NCBI RefSeq assembly: GCF_030166655.1
Contig: NZ_CP126446.1
Location: 1-64,000 of the forward strand
Length of the DNA stretch: 64,000 bases
Reading direction: 5' to 3'
Source: Pontibacillus chungwhensis
GTDB lineage: Bacteria > Bacillota > Bacilli > Bacillales > BH030062
Positions within the stretch are counted from its first letter, which is position 1. Each line of letters begins with the position of its first letter. Position numbers and translations under genes: made by a program. The notes beneath the pieces are model-generated. The model was not told the DNA's origin, did not search any database, and saw only the letters and a program-made list of their open reading frames with translations. Below, in pieces: positions 1-13,127 of this stretch.

Positions 1-1353
1 TTGGAAAATATCAATGAGCTTTGGGACAACACACTTAAAAAGATAGAAGAAAAAATCAGCAAACCAAGCTTTGAAACCTGGCTAAAGAGCACAAAAGCAG
101 ATTCTCTTAAAGATGATACGCTCATTATCGTAGCGCCCAATGAATTTGCTAGGGATTGGCTTGAAAGCCGTTATTCTAAGTTAATCTCTGATGCTTTATT
201 TGAAGTAACAGGAGCAAAGCTTCAAACAAAATTTATTATTCCTGAAGCAAAAGATGTAACTCCTGACGAAGTGAAACCAGCCATGAAACAGGTTCAGAAT
301 ATGGAACAAAATGAGCAAGAGGAATCGCCTCAAAGCATGCTAAATTCTAAGTATACGTTTGATACATTTGTCATTGGATCAGGAAACCGTTTTGCTCACG
401 CAGCCTCACTCGCTGTAGCTGAAGCACCTGCAAAAGCATACAATCCTTTATTTATATACGGGGGTGTTGGGTTAGGGAAAACACACCTCATGCATGCAAT
501 TGGCCATTATGTTCTTGATCATAATCCATCTGCTAAAGTGGTTTATCTTTCTTCAGAGAAATTTACAAATGAATTTATCAATTCCATCAGAGACAACAAA
601 GCCGTTAATTTCCGCAACAAATACCGCAATGTAGACGTGCTATTAATTGATGATATTCAATTCCTTGCGGGAAAAGAACAAACCCAAGAAGAATTTTTCC
701 ACACCTTTAATACACTTCACGAAGAGAATAAACAGATTGTCATTTCAAGTGATCGACCACCTAAAGAAATTCCTACTTTAGAAGACCGCTTGCGTTCTCG
801 ATTTGAATGGGGACTCATTACGGATATAACCCCACCTGATCTTGAGACACGTATTGCCATCTTGCGCAAAAAAGCTAAAGCAGAAGGTCTAGATATTCCG
901 AATGAGGTTATGCTTTATATTGCCAATCAAATCGACACCAACATTCGCGAACTAGAAGGCGCACTTATTAGAGTTGTAGCTTACTCATCTCTGATTAATA
1001 GAGATATTGATGCTTCATTAGCAGCTGAAGCATTAAAGGATATTATTCCAAGCTCCAAGCCTAAAGTCATTACCATTCAAGCTATACAAGAAGTTGTAGC
1101 TGAAAAATATAATATTAAACTTGACGATTTCGCTGCGAAAAAACGAACCAAAACCATTGCTTATCCAAGGCAAATCGCTATGTACCTATCAAGGGAAATG
1201 ACGGATTACTCTCTTCCGAAGATAGGAGAGGAGTTTGGAGGACGCGATCACACTACCGTCATCCATGCTCATGAAAAAATTTCAAAGATGCTTAGCCAAG
1301 ATCAGCAGTTACAAAAAGACTTAGATGATCTAAAAGAAACACTTAAATCGTAA
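1..1353 (+). CDS. dnaA: Chromosomal replication initiator DnaA
   Basis: AAA+ ATPase that binds DnaA boxes and opens oriC. It is 450 aa against about 446 in B. subtilis, so it is complete and uses TTG at base 1. The order is an N-terminal helicase-interacting domain (about 1-80), a variable linker (about 82-115), the AAA+ domain with Walker A GGVGLGKT at 154-161 and Walker [10 protein letters not shown] near 213, and the C-terminal box-binding domain with the [15 protein letters not shown] signature near 413. Upstream promoter and incAB-type boxes lie outside the window. The oriC boxes follow directly downstream, and dnaN follows them. The family assignment is certain; only the start rests on alignment with relatives. 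Confidence 0.98.
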   Translation: MENINELWDNTLKKIEEKISKPSFETWLKSTKADSLKDDTLIIVAPNEFARDWLESRYSKLISDALFEVTGAKLQTKFIIPEAKDVTPDEVKPAMKQVQNMEQNEQEESPQSMLNSKYTFDTFVIGSGNRFAHAASLAVAEAPAKAYNPLFIYGGVGLGKTHLMHAIGHYVLDHNPSAKVVYLSSEKFTNEFINSIRDNKAVNFRNKYRNVDVLLIDDIQFLAGKEQTQEEFFHTFNTLHEENKQIVISSDRPPKEIPTLEDRLRSRFEWGLITDITPPDLETRIAILRKKAKAEGLDIPNEVMLYIANQIDTNIRELEGALIRVVAYSSLINRDIDASLAAEALKDIIPSSKPKVITIQAIQEVVAEKYNIKLDDFAAKKRTKTIAYPRQIAMYLSREMTDYSLPKIGEEFGGRDHTTVIHAHEKISKMLSQDQQLQKDLDDLKETLKS

Positions 1354-1520
1354 ATGTCGTCTGTGGATATCCATTAAAGTTATTCCAAAAATTACTCACA
1401 GTCTATCCACATGTGGAAAACCTGACAGTTATAGCGATGAAACCACTTATGCACATATTCACAGCCCTTACGACTACTACGACCTTTTTTATAAATAAAT
1501 ATAATTAAAGAAGATCCATT
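1354..1520. other. oriC: oriC: DnaA-box cluster and unwinding element
   Basis: The dnaA-dnaN spacer holds one exact DnaA box, TTATGCACA at 1447-1455. One-mismatch boxes lie at 1362-1370 (reverse), 1392-1400, 1403-1411, 1412-1420 (reverse) and 1455-1463. After the last box comes CGACTACTACGACC (1471-1484). Its complement gives repeated 3'-GAT-5'-like triplets, as in the DnaA-trio of B. subtilis. An AT-rich run (TTTTTTATAAATAAATATAA, 1485-1504) follows as the probable unwinding site. Boxes, trio and AT tract stand in the same order and spacing logic as in B. subtilis oriC. Function is inferred. Confidence 0.9.
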
Positions 1521-1536
1521 TAGGAGGATTCGATTC

Positions 1537-2679
1537 ATGAGATTTACAATTCAACGCGATCAATTAATGAACAGCGTTCAAGATGTTATGAAAGCTATAT
1601 CTTCTAGAACGACTATTCCTATTCTTACCGGAATGAAAGTAGAAGCTACAGAATACGGGGTAAAACTTACAGGTAGTGATTCTGATGTCACTATTGAATC
1701 CTTTATCCCTGTTGAAGAAGATGGGATTGTTTTGGTTGAGAACATCGAACCAGGCAGTATTGTATTGCAAGCTAAATACTTCCCGGATATTGTTCGCAAG
1801 TTACCTCAACAAACGGTAGAAATCGAGGTTGATGATCACTTCAACGTAAATATTCGTTCTGGTAGTGCAGAATTCCATTTAAATGGCCAAGACGCTGAAG
1901 AATACCCGCACTTGCCGCAAATTCAAACCAACCAAAGTTTTGAAGTTCCGATTGATTTACTAAAAGACTTAATTCGACAAACGGTCTTTGCGGTGTCCAC
2001 CTCAGAAACACGCCCTATCTTGACAGGTGTAAACATGAAAGTGGAAAACGATGATTTATACTTTATTGCAACGGATAGTCATCGTCTTGCTTCTAGAAAG
2101 ATTCCAATGGGTGACAACGTTCAACCTTTATCATTTGAGAATGTTGTTATCCCTGGAAAAAGCCTGACAGAACTCAACAAAATTCTTGATGATTCTCAAG
2201 AAACCATTGAAATCAGCGTTACAGAAAATCAAATTTTATTCCGTACAAAGCACTTGTACTTTTTATCACGCTTGCTAGACGGGAATTATCCAGAAACATC
2301 AAGACTTATTCCTGATGAAGTCAAAACAACGGTGTTCATTGATACCAAAGAATTGCTTCAGTCTATTGATCGTGCATCTCTGTTGGCAAAAGAAAATCGC
2401 AATAGTGTGGTCAAATTAACCACAAAAGAAAACAACCGTGTGGAGATTACAAGTAATTCCCCTGAAGTAGGGAATGTTGTAGAAGAAGTAACAGCGGAAT
2501 CGTTAGAAGGGGAAGATTTAAAAATTTCCTTTAGCGCGAAATATATGATGGATGCACTTAAAGTTGTCGACTGTGAAAAAGTAAACATCCAGTTTACTGG
2601 TGCTATGCGTCCATTCTTAATTCGACCAAATGAGAATGATCAAATTTTACAGCTTATTTTACCTGTTCGAACGTATTAA
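1537..2679 (+). CDS. dnaN: DNA polymerase III sliding clamp (beta)
   Basis: Ring-shaped processivity factor that tethers the replicative polymerase to DNA. It is 380 aa, the normal length, with three repeated clamp folds of about 125 residues each. It ends in the family-typical QLILPVRTY. The ATG at 1537 follows AGGAGG at 1522-1527 with good spacing. It lies directly downstream of oriC and probably shares the dnaA operon promoter. A strong terminator follows at 2698-2732. Nothing is unusual in the protein. Confidence 0.98.
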   Translation: MRFTIQRDQLMNSVQDVMKAISSRTTIPILTGMKVEATEYGVKLTGSDSDVTIESFIPVEEDGIVLVENIEPGSIVLQAKYFPDIVRKLPQQTVEIEVDDHFNVNIRSGSAEFHLNGQDAEEYPHLPQIQTNQSFEVPIDLLKDLIRQTVFAVSTSETRPILTGVNMKVENDDLYFIATDSHRLASRKIPMGDNVQPLSFENVVIPGKSLTELNKILDDSQETIEISVTENQILFRTKHLYFLSRLLDGNYPETSRLIPDEVKTTVFIDTKELLQSIDRASLLAKENRNSVVKLTTKENNRVEITSNSPEVGNVVEEVTAESLEGEDLKISFSAKYMMDALKVVDCEKVNIQFTGAMRPFLIRPNENDQILQLILPVRTY

Positions 2680-2697
2680 TTTCTCCATTTAGCAAAT

Positions 2698-2732
2698 AAA
2701 AAGCAAGGGATGACATCCCTTGCTTTTCTTAT
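2698..2732 (+). terminator. Terminator after dnaN
   Basis: GCAAGGGATG pairs with CATCCCTTGC around a short loop and is followed by TTTTCTT. Confidence 0.85.
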
Positions 2733-2790
2733 GGACAAATCTTTAGTAAAATAGGTAGAAGGTCAAGTCTGGAATTAGGGTGAAAAAATA

Positions 2791-3012
2791 ATGTATGAAG
2801 CTATTGAAATAGAAACTGATATGATTCCTTTAGGTAAATTTTTACAAATTGCCAATGTTATTGAAACTGGAGGTATGGCTAAATGGTTTTTATCCGAATA
2901 CCCAGTTTTTGTAAATGGTGAGCCAGAGAATCGTCGTGGTAAGAAACTATCTATTGGAGATCTTGTAGAGGTTGAAGGTGTAGGTACCTTTAAGGTTGTA
3001 TCAGAATCTTAA
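2791..3012 (+). CDS. yaaA: S4-domain RNA-binding protein YaaA
   Basis: A 73-aa protein made almost entirely of an S4-type RNA-binding fold (FLQIANVIETGG, then a VNGEPENRRGKKL loop). In B. subtilis the homologue lies at the same place between dnaN and recF and is linked to the large ribosomal subunit. It ends 29 bp before recF and is probably cotranscribed with it. Its ribosome-binding site is weak (AGGGTG about 13 nt upstream). Identity rests on fold, size and exact synteny; the molecular role is not visible here. Confidence 0.92.
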   Translation: MYEAIEIETDMIPLGKFLQIANVIETGGMAKWFLSEYPVFVNGEPENRRGKKLSIGDLVEVEGVGTFKVVSES

Positions 3013-3041
3013 TTTCCCAATTAAGTTGAAGGGGACTCCCT

Positions 3042-4160
3042 ATGCATTTAGAACAACTAACATTAAAACACTATCGTAATTATGAGCAGTTAGATATAAC
3101 GTTTGATGATAAGGTAAACGTTATTATTGGAGAGAATGCTCAAGGAAAAACTAACCTTATGGAAGCTATTTACGTTTTAGCTTTTGCAAAATCCCATCGA
3201 ACTCCCCGTGATAAAGAACTTATCATGTGGGACCAAGAGTATGCTAAAATTAAAGGGAGTGTGTTTAAGCGAAAACGCCATTTCCCATTAGAAATTGTAA
3301 CGTCAACAAAGGGTAAGAAGGCAAAGCTTAACCATCTTGAGCAGAAACGTTTAAGCGACTATATAGGCGCATTAAATATTGTCATGTTTGCACCTGAAGA
3401 TCTAAACCTGGTAAAGGGGAATCCTCAGGTTCGTCGTCGTTTTATAGATATGGAGATTGGACAAATTCAGCCTGCTTATATTTATCATTTGGGACAGTAC
3501 CAAAAAATCTTAAAGCAACGAAATCATTTATTAAAAGAGTACCAGCGTAAACAAAATCCTGATTTAACGATGTTGCGAATATTAACTGACCAACTTATTG
3601 AGCATGCTGCAACAATTGTTCAGAGAAGATTTAAGTTTCTGGGGCTACTTAGAGACTGGGCCTTGCCAATACACGAAGGAATTAGCCGCCAACTGGAAAA
3701 ACTTGAAATTGCTTATAATCCTACAGCTGACGTATCAAAAGATATGGATTTGTCTATGCTTGTAAGGGTATTTCAAGAAAAATTTCAAGAAATAGAAAAA
3801 CGTGAATTAGAACGTGGAACTACTTTAATTGGTCCACATCGTGATGATTTAATTTTCTATGTGAATGGAAAAGACGTACAAACCTATGGCTCTCAAGGTC
3901 AGCAACGTACGACGGCTTTATCACTGAAACTAGCTGAAATTGAGTTAATTCATAGTGAGGTTGGTGAGTATCCGATCTTGCTTTTAGATGATGTATTAAG
4001 TGAATTAGATGATTATAGACAATCCCATCTATTGCATACCATTCAGGGAAAGGTTCAAACGTTTGTTTCTACGACAAGTGTAGACGGCATTGAGCACGAA
4101 ACACTTAAAAAGGCGGATGTTTTCTACGTTCAGGAAGGTAGCGTAACCAGGGCGAATTGA
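3042..4160 (+). CDS. recF: Recombination mediator RecF
   Basis: SMC-like ATPase that helps load RecA at single-strand gaps. It is 372 aa, the usual length. Walker A GENAQGKT is at 30-37. The ABC signature region GSQGQQRTT and the Walker [13 protein letters not shown] are in the C-terminal third. The ATG at 3042 follows AAGGGGA. It sits between yaaA and remB as in other Bacillaceae. RecF acts with RecO and RecR; recR is also in this window at 39.1 kb. Confidence 0.97.
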   Translation: MHLEQLTLKHYRNYEQLDITFDDKVNVIIGENAQGKTNLMEAIYVLAFAKSHRTPRDKELIMWDQEYAKIKGSVFKRKRHFPLEIVTSTKGKKAKLNHLEQKRLSDYIGALNIVMFAPEDLNLVKGNPQVRRRFIDMEIGQIQPAYIYHLGQYQKILKQRNHLLKEYQRKQNPDLTMLRILTDQLIEHAATIVQRRFKFLGLLRDWALPIHEGISRQLEKLEIAYNPTADVSKDMDLSMLVRVFQEKFQEIEKRELERGTTLIGPHRDDLIFYVNGKDVQTYGSQGQQRTTALSLKLAEIELIHSEVGEYPILLLDDVLSELDDYRQSHLLHTIQGKVQTFVSTTSVDGIEHETLKKADVFYVQEGSVTRAN

Positions 4161-4169
4161 GGTGGAAGT

Positions 4170-4442
4170 TTGTTTATTCATATTGGGGAAGATCATGTTA
4201 TTGAATCAGGAGACGTTATTTCGATTATTGACTTTGAATTGCTAAGCTCATCTTCAATCGTAGAGGAAATGATTCAAAATCAGCGATTGAACCAAAGAGT
4301 CTTTGAATCTCCAAATGCGGAGGCAAAGTCAATTGTTATAACGAGAGACTATATATACTTCAGTCCACTTTCTGTCTTTACTCTTAAAAAACGTGCCAAC
4401 ATGACTTCAACATTGAACAAAATCGAAGACTTTGCAGAATGA
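4170..4442 (+). CDS. remB: Extracellular-matrix regulator RemB (DUF370)
   Basis: Small DUF370 protein of 90 aa; the B. subtilis protein YaaB/RemB is 81 aa. RemB relatives act with RemA in switching on biofilm-matrix genes. The DUF370 start (FIHIGEDHVIESGDVISIID) and the YFSPLSVFTLKKRA end are clear. The start is TTG at 4170, with AGGTGG 5 nt upstream. The gene begins 9 bp after recF, so the two are translated from one transcript. Whether it controls biofilm in this organism is inference from the family. Confidence 0.9.
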   Translation: MFIHIGEDHVIESGDVISIIDFELLSSSSIVEEMIQNQRLNQRVFESPNAEAKSIVITRDYIYFSPLSVFTLKKRANMTSTLNKIEDFAE

Positions 4443-4492
4443 TTCAGGAGAACGAAAGAATATAACCTAGGGAAAGAAATGTAGGTGAATGA

Positions 4493-6421
<1,929 letters not shown>

Positions 6422-6447
6422 GATAAAGAAATGCTTCATGGACTTAC

Positions 6448-6481
6448 ACAAGCCGAACCCTCTTATGGTGGTTCGGCTTGT
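6448..6481 (+). promoter_or_regulatory. Perfect hairpin in the gyrB-gyrA spacer
   Basis: ACAAGCCGAACC (6448-6459) pairs perfectly with GGTTCGGCTTGT (6470-6481) around a 10-nt loop. No T-tract follows, so it is not a standard terminator. It may be an mRNA stability or processing element between the two gyrase cistrons. Confidence 0.6.
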
Positions 6482-6568
6482 AAGCTTGAAGCAAGAGAAA
6501 TGAGAACAGATGAATGAACTTTAGAGGCTGTAGAGCTCTCTTTTCCTTATTGAATAGGAGGTATCACG

Positions 6569-9106
6569 ATGGCGGATGAACAACGCCCAAACGTAAAAGA
6601 AATCAATATTAGCCAAGAGATGCGTACATCCTTTATGGATTATGCCATGAGTGTTATTGTGTCCCGTGCTTTACCAGACGTAAGAGATGGATTAAAGCCT
6701 GTGCACCGCCGTATTCTATATGCGATGCATGATTTAGGTATGCACTCAGATAAGGCCTATAAGAAATCAGCACGTATTGTAGGGGATGTTATTGGTAAGT
6801 ATCACCCTCATGGTGACTCTGCTGTGTATGATTCTATGGTACGTATGGCACAAGATTTTAACTACCGCGCGATGCTGGTAGATGGCCACGGAAACTTTGG
6901 TTCTGTAGACGGTGATGCTGCCGCAGCAATGCGTTATACAGAAGCAAGAATGTCCAAGATCTCAATGGAACTCCTGCGTGACATCAACAAAGATACCATT
7001 GATTATGCGGATAACTATGATGGGACAGAGAAAGAACCTATTGTTCTTCCTGCCCGTTTCCCTAACTTACTTGTGAATGGAGCAAGTGGTATTGCGGTGG
7101 GAATGGCTACTAACATTCCTCCACACCATTTAGGGGAAGTCATTGATGGCGTTTTAGCAGTCAGTCATAATAGTGAGATTACTATTGATGAACTAATGAC
7201 TGATTATATATATGGACCGGACTTTCCGACCTCTGGTCAAATTTTAGGGCGAAGTGGTATTCGCAAAGCCTATGAAACAGGAAAAGGGTCTATTACCATT
7301 CGTGCAAAAGTAGATATTGAAGAAATGAAGAACGGGAAGTCCCGTCTTTTGGTTTCAGAACTACCATTCCAAGTGAATAAGGCTAAGCTTGTCGAGAAAG
7401 TAGCCGAACTTGTTCGTGATAAGAAGATTGATGGAATTACGGACTTACGTGATGAGTCAGACCGTGAAGGAATGCGCGTTGTTATTGAACTTCGTAAAGA
7501 TGTAAATCCAAACGTTGTTTTAAATAACCTCTATAAGCAAACAGCTCTTCAAACATCCTTCGGGATTAATATGCTTGCACTAGTAGATGGGCAACCGAAA
7601 GTATTAAATCTAAAGCAATGTTTAGAACATTATTTAGAACACCAGAAGGTTGTCATCAGACGTCGTACAGAATATGAGCTTCGTAAAGCGGAAGCTCGCG
7701 CACATATTCTAGAAGGTTTACGAATTGCGTTGGATCATATTGATGAGATTATTGCTTTAATTCGCGAATCTGAAACGACTGACATTGCTCGTGAGAACCT
7801 TATGACGAATTTCGAGCTCTCAGAGAAGCAAGCTCAAGCGATTCTAGACATGCGTTTACAACGTTTAACTGGGTTAGAACGCGATAAAATTGAAAAAGAA
7901 TATGAAGAACTTGTTCAGTTGATTGCAGAACTAAAGGCTATTCTAGCTGATGACGAAAAAGTTCTTGAGATTATAAGAGAAGAATTAACAGAAGTAAAAG
8001 AACGATTCTCTGACGAGCGACGAACAGAAATCATAGCTGGTGGAACAGACTTTATCGAGGATGAGGATCTGATTCCTGAAGAGACGGTGATTGTAACGGT
8101 TACTCACCAGGGTTATATCAAACGTCTCCCTGCGACCACATACCGCTCACAACGAAGAGGAGGACGCGGTGTTCAAAGTATGGGAACCAACGAAAATGAT
8201 TTCGTAGAACACTTACTATCAACATCCACTCATAACACTCTTTTATTCTTCTCAAACAAAGGGAAGGTTTACCGGGCTAAAGGGTATGAGGTACCTGAGT
8301 TCAGCAGAACAGCAAAAGGAATTCCAATCATTAATATGTTAGAAATTGAGAAAGATGAGTGGATTAATGCTGTAATTTCTGTAGAAGAATTTGCTGATGA
8401 CTGGTATTTATTCTTCACAACGAAGCATGGTATTTCTAAACGTACTACGTTATCTGCCTTTGCTAATATTCGCCGTGGTGGACTTATTGCGCTGAACCTC
8501 CGTGAAGATGATGAATTAATCTCAGTCCGTCTTACAGATGGTCATAAGCATATTATGATTGGTACAAAAGGCGGTTATCTGATCCGATTCCCAGAAGAAG
8601 ATGTACGTACAATGGGACGTACAGCAGCTGGGGTGAAAGGAATTTCATTACGAGATGAAGATGAAGTTGTCTCTATGGAGATTATTGAAGATGGCCTTCA
8701 AGTTCTAAACGTTACGACTAAAGGGTTCGGTAAACGAACACCAGCCGATGAGTACCGTATTACAGGGCGTGGTGGTAAAGGAATTCGTACTTGTAATATT
8801 ACTGAGAAGAATGGTGACGTTGTCGCTGTAAAAGCTGTTACAGGTGAAGAAGATGTTATGATTATTACAGCAGCTGGTGTGCTTATTAGAATGGGTGTAG
8901 AGAGCATCTCTCAAACCGGACGTAACACACAGGGCGTACGTTTAATTCGTCTTCAAGAAGGCGAAGAAGTAGCAACGGTGGCTCGTATTCAAACTGAAGA
9001 ACAAGAAGAAGAAACGTTAGAAGAAGCAAGTGAACAAGCTATTGAAGGCATTTCTACAGAGCAAGAAACAATCATCGAAGAAGACTCAACATCAGAAGAT
9101 GAGTAA
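6569..9106 (+). CDS. gyrA: DNA gyrase subunit A
   Basis: DNA-cleaving subunit of gyrase, 845 aa. The catalytic tyrosine is in AAMRYTEAR. The quinolone-resistance-determining region reads [17 protein letters not shown], with the wild-type serine and an acidic residue four positions later, so no resistance change is visible. The C-terminal DNA-wrapping blades include the GyrA-box QRRGGRG. A glutamate-rich acidic tail ends the protein. The ATG at 6569 follows AATAGGAGGTATCACG. A strong terminator closes the unit at 9108-9141. Confidence 0.98.
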   Translation: MADEQRPNVKEINISQEMRTSFMDYAMSVIVSRALPDVRDGLKPVHRRILYAMHDLGMHSDKAYKKSARIVGDVIGKYHPHGDSAVYDSMVRMAQDFNYRAMLVDGHGNFGSVDGDAAAAMRYTEARMSKISMELLRDINKDTIDYADNYDGTEKEPIVLPARFPNLLVNGASGIAVGMATNIPPHHLGEVIDGVLAVSHNSEITIDELMTDYIYGPDFPTSGQILGRSGIRKAYETGKGSITIRAKVDIEEMKNGKSRLLVSELPFQVNKAKLVEKVAELVRDKKIDGITDLRDESDREGMRVVIELRKDVNPNVVLNNLYKQTALQTSFGINMLALVDGQPKVLNLKQCLEHYLEHQKVVIRRRTEYELRKAEARAHILEGLRIALDHIDEIIALIRESETTDIARENLMTNFELSEKQAQAILDMRLQRLTGLERDKIEKEYEELVQLIAELKAILADDEKVLEIIREELTEVKERFSDERRTEIIAGGTDFIEDEDLIPEETVIVTVTHQGYIKRLPATTYRSQRRGGRGVQSMGTNENDFVEHLLSTSTHNTLLFFSNKGKVYRAKGYEVPEFSRTAKGIPIINMLEIEKDEWINAVISVEEFADDWYLFFTTKHGISKRTTLSAFANIRRGGLIALNLREDDELISVRLTDGHKHIMIGTKGGYLIRFPEEDVRTMGRTAAGVKGISLRDEDEVVSMEIIEDGLQVLNVTTKGFGKRTPADEYRITGRGGKGIRTCNITEKNGDVVAVKAVTGEEDVMIITAAGVLIRMGVESISQTGRNTQGVRLIRLQEGEEVATVARIQTEEQEEETLEEASEQAIEGISTEQETIIEEDSTSEDE

Positions 9107-9107
9107 C

Positions 9108-9141
9108 TAAAAAAGGAGATGTACATACATCTCCTTTTTTT
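9108..9141 (+). terminator. Terminator after gyrA
   Basis: AAAAGGAGATG pairs with CATCTCCTTTT, followed by a T-run. Confidence 0.88.
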
Positions 9142-9195
9142 TACACAAAATGAGTTCCAATTTAGTGGAAATGGTTATAGTGGAGGGGGAAAAAC

Positions 9196-10284
9196 ATGCG
9201 TGTGCACCCTGACCAGTTAATTCCTGGTTGTATTGTAATGAGAGATGTTATGGGGAAAACAAATCGTCCAATTGTGACAAAGAATACAGTGATTAAGCCT
9301 GTTCACATTACGGTCCTGCACAAGTTCTTAGTAGATGAAGTGGAAGTTGGACAAAAACTTTCAAACGGAAGTTCTTTTTTACCTGAAAAAAGTAATAATC
9401 AGCCACAAGAAATATCGGCTGTTCACGAAACAGAGCAACCTCCGTTTACAGAACAATATCTCCAGGCCGTTCAGGCCTATAAGAAGATGTTTCACCAGTG
9501 GAAAGCTGGATTTGCTATTAATATGCCTGGTGTTAGGGAAGTAATTGTCCCTTTAATTGAACAAGCGCCAAAGCATAAAAATGAAATTTACTCTTTGCAT
9601 CATTTCACGAGTAAAGATGATTACTTTTATCATCACGGCATTGCTGTTGCCCTATTGTCAGCCATAATAGCAGATCAGCTGAACTATTCTAAAGGAGAGG
9701 TCATTCAAGTTGGGATTGCAGGTTTCTTAAGTGATTGTGGAATGGCGAAAATTGATGAAGGGCTTTTATCAAAGAGGGGATCACTAACTTCTTACGAATA
9801 CGAAGAAATTAAAAAGCACCCGACTTATTCTTATAGAATGGTCGAAAACATTCCGGCTTTAAAAAATGAAGTTCGTCTCGCTGTGCTGCAACATCATGAG
9901 CGCCTTGATGGAAGTGGGTATCCATTAGGTATCTCGCAGGATAAATTGCATACATATGGGAAAATAATTGCTGTGAGTGATCTCTATCATGCAATGACTT
10001 CAGAAAGGGTCTACCGATCTAAACAGTCTCCTTTTAAGGTATTAGAAGAACTTCTACATCAACAATTTGGGAAGTTTGATCCTACTATTACTCAAACACT
10101 CGTTCAGAGTATGACTAGCCTATCTTCAGGGATGAAGATACGCTTAACAAATAACCAATTAGCAGAGATCGTTTTTATTGAATCCAAATATCCAACAAGA
10201 CCTATGATTCGACTACAGCACAACGATGAGATTATTCATCTTAAATTCCACCGGGAAATTTATATCGAAGAAATTATCTCCTGA
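9196..10284 (+). CDS. HD-GYP-like protein with degenerate HD motif
   Basis: A 362-aa cytosolic protein with no membrane segment. The N-terminal 130 residues are variable. The C-terminal part is an HD-GYP domain of the class that degrades cyclic di-GMP: HHERLDGSGYP at 233-243, a histidine at 208, and SDLYHAMTSERVYR near 261-274. Where active members have the metal-binding HD pair (HDIGK), this protein reads LSDCGMAKI, so Ser179-Asp180 replaces His-Asp. GYP is also GYP-proper at 241-243. The gene stands between gyrA and yaaC, a place where B. subtilis has nothing. It may be an active variant, a sensor or a pseudoenzyme; the sequence cannot tell. The start follows AGTGGAGGGGG. Confidence 0.8.
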   Translation: MRVHPDQLIPGCIVMRDVMGKTNRPIVTKNTVIKPVHITVLHKFLVDEVEVGQKLSNGSSFLPEKSNNQPQEISAVHETEQPPFTEQYLQAVQAYKKMFHQWKAGFAINMPGVREVIVPLIEQAPKHKNEIYSLHHFTSKDDYFYHHGIAVALLSAIIADQLNYSKGEVIQVGIAGFLSDCGMAKIDEGLLSKRGSLTSYEYEEIKKHPTYSYRMVENIPALKNEVRLAVLQHHERLDGSGYPLGISQDKLHTYGKIIAVSDLYHAMTSERVYRSKQSPFKVLEELLHQQFGKFDPTITQTLVQSMTSLSSGMKIRLTNNQLAEIVFIESKYPTRPMIRLQHNDEIIHLKFHREIYIEEIIS

Positions 10285-10286
10285 CA

Positions 10287-10319
10287 AACGTCCTCCTTAG
10301 AAGTAAGGGGGACGTTTTT
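10287..10319. terminator. Convergent terminator between HD-GYP gene and yaaC
   Basis: AACGTCC...GGACGTT with inner CCTTA/TAAGG pairing, then TTTTTA. It also touches the 3' end of yaaC on the other strand and could serve both. Confidence 0.8.
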
Positions 10320-11271
10320 ATAGGTGAGAGTGAAGAAAGTCGGCTATTAGCCATGGAATCTTTGTCTTTGTTATTTCTAGAAACGTACGAATATACACCA
10401 AGTCCTCACTTGTGTAGGAATGAAGAATATCTCCCCACCACTCAGTCTCATAGCGGGAAAGCATGCTTAAATTATACAAAACCAAATAGTGAGACAGGAG
10501 TTCAGGAAAAGGATACTGTAATGAACGATGGTTAGATATAAATAAACGATCATCCTCTTGATTGACGTAAATATAAGGGTGGTGAAGTGTACGGAAGGGT
10601 GATTTCAGAGATACATTTATTGAGTTATTTTCTATACTGACATGGTTTCCTTCAGTAATAATAGATGGAATATGTTGTTTGAAGTAATTCTCAGACCAGT
10701 GGTAATCATCAAGGATAGAAAGGGGGAAAGTGAGCGTATCTGCTCCCATACTTCCAATAAAGTATCCTTTTTTGGGGTGGTTTTGGAAACGATACACCTC
10801 ACCCATTTCTGGAATCCTTGAGAGTAATTCACTCATTGTAAACTTTTCTTTAGAAGATTGTTCCATGTGAAACATATGCTCGGCGACATAAGAAAAGAGT
10901 CCTTTGTGTTGAACTTTCACTTCGTCTTGAAGAAAAGAATAATTTTGCTTTTTTCGTTTGCGACTTGTTACCCCGTGAGCTAAAACACTCGTTGACTCAG
11001 GATAATCTGGACGTACGGTTAAGAGCGCAGCTTTAATAAACTGTGCCATTCCATAAAAGTATAGAATAGGTTGAATCGATAATGGAGACTCCTCTCCTTG
11101 CTTATAAAAAGTTTGGCCATGTTCTAAATAATAGATTAACCGATAGGTGTTATCATAACTCTTTCGTTCAGCATCTACATCAATGGGGGCATAACATTGT
11201 TGTAAGTAACTTTGGGCGAAAGGAGCAGATTGAAGATTTGTATAAATGGACAGAATATTTCGGATATTCAT
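10318..11271 (-). CDS. yaaC: YaaC family protein
   Basis: A 317-aa protein of unknown biochemical role, matching YaaC in size (315 aa in B. subtilis), strand and place between gyrA and guaB. Visible features are a conserved N-terminal half (YLQQCYAPID, AERKSYDNTYRLIYYL) and ILYFYGMAQFIKAALL, with no signal peptide or obvious catalytic motif. It is transcribed against its neighbours. A 16-bp parS-like sequence (10859-10874) lies inside the reading frame. I recognise the family but not a function. Confidence 0.85.
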   Translation of the reverse strand: MNIRNILSIYTNLQSAPFAQSYLQQCYAPIDVDAERKSYDNTYRLIYYLEHGQTFYKQGEESPLSIQPILYFYGMAQFIKAALLTVRPDYPESTSVLAHGVTSRKRKKQNYSFLQDEVKVQHKGLFSYVAEHMFHMEQSSKEKFTMSELLSRIPEMGEVYRFQNHPKKGYFIGSMGADTLTFPLSILDDYHWSENYFKQHIPSIITEGNHVSIENNSINVSLKSPFRTLHHPYIYVNQEDDRLFISNHRSLQYPFPELLSHYLVLYNLSMLSRYETEWWGDILHSYTSEDLVYIRTFLEITKTKIPWLIADFLHSHL

Positions 11272-11342
11272 AATAGAGGCCCCACTTCCTTAAAAACAGT
11301 TGAAAAACCCTTTTTAATAACGTATTGTAATCTACAATATAA

Positions 11343-12878
<1,536 letters not shown>

Positions 12879-12913
12879 TACCTTCTTTTTTTAAAATTAA
12901 ACATTCATTGGAT

Positions 12914-12950
12914 CAGAGCTCAGTTTGTCATATTCTGAGCTCTGTCTTTT
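12914..12950 (+). terminator. Terminator after guaB
   Basis: CAGAGCTCAG (12914-12923) pairs with CTGAGCTCTG (12935-12944), then TCTTTT. Confidence 0.85.
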
Positions 12951-13127
12951 ATGGAGGAAACAACTAAACATACAACTATAAGGTTCTACATACGACCAGG
13001 ATCAACTTAAAATGAGGTATATACGGCTCAGTTCCGTCATAACGGGTGGAAAGTCTGTTTCTCTATTAAGTCGTCCTATGATAAAATAACGTCATATGTA
13101 TACTATCTTTTTGGAGGTTGAAGGACG

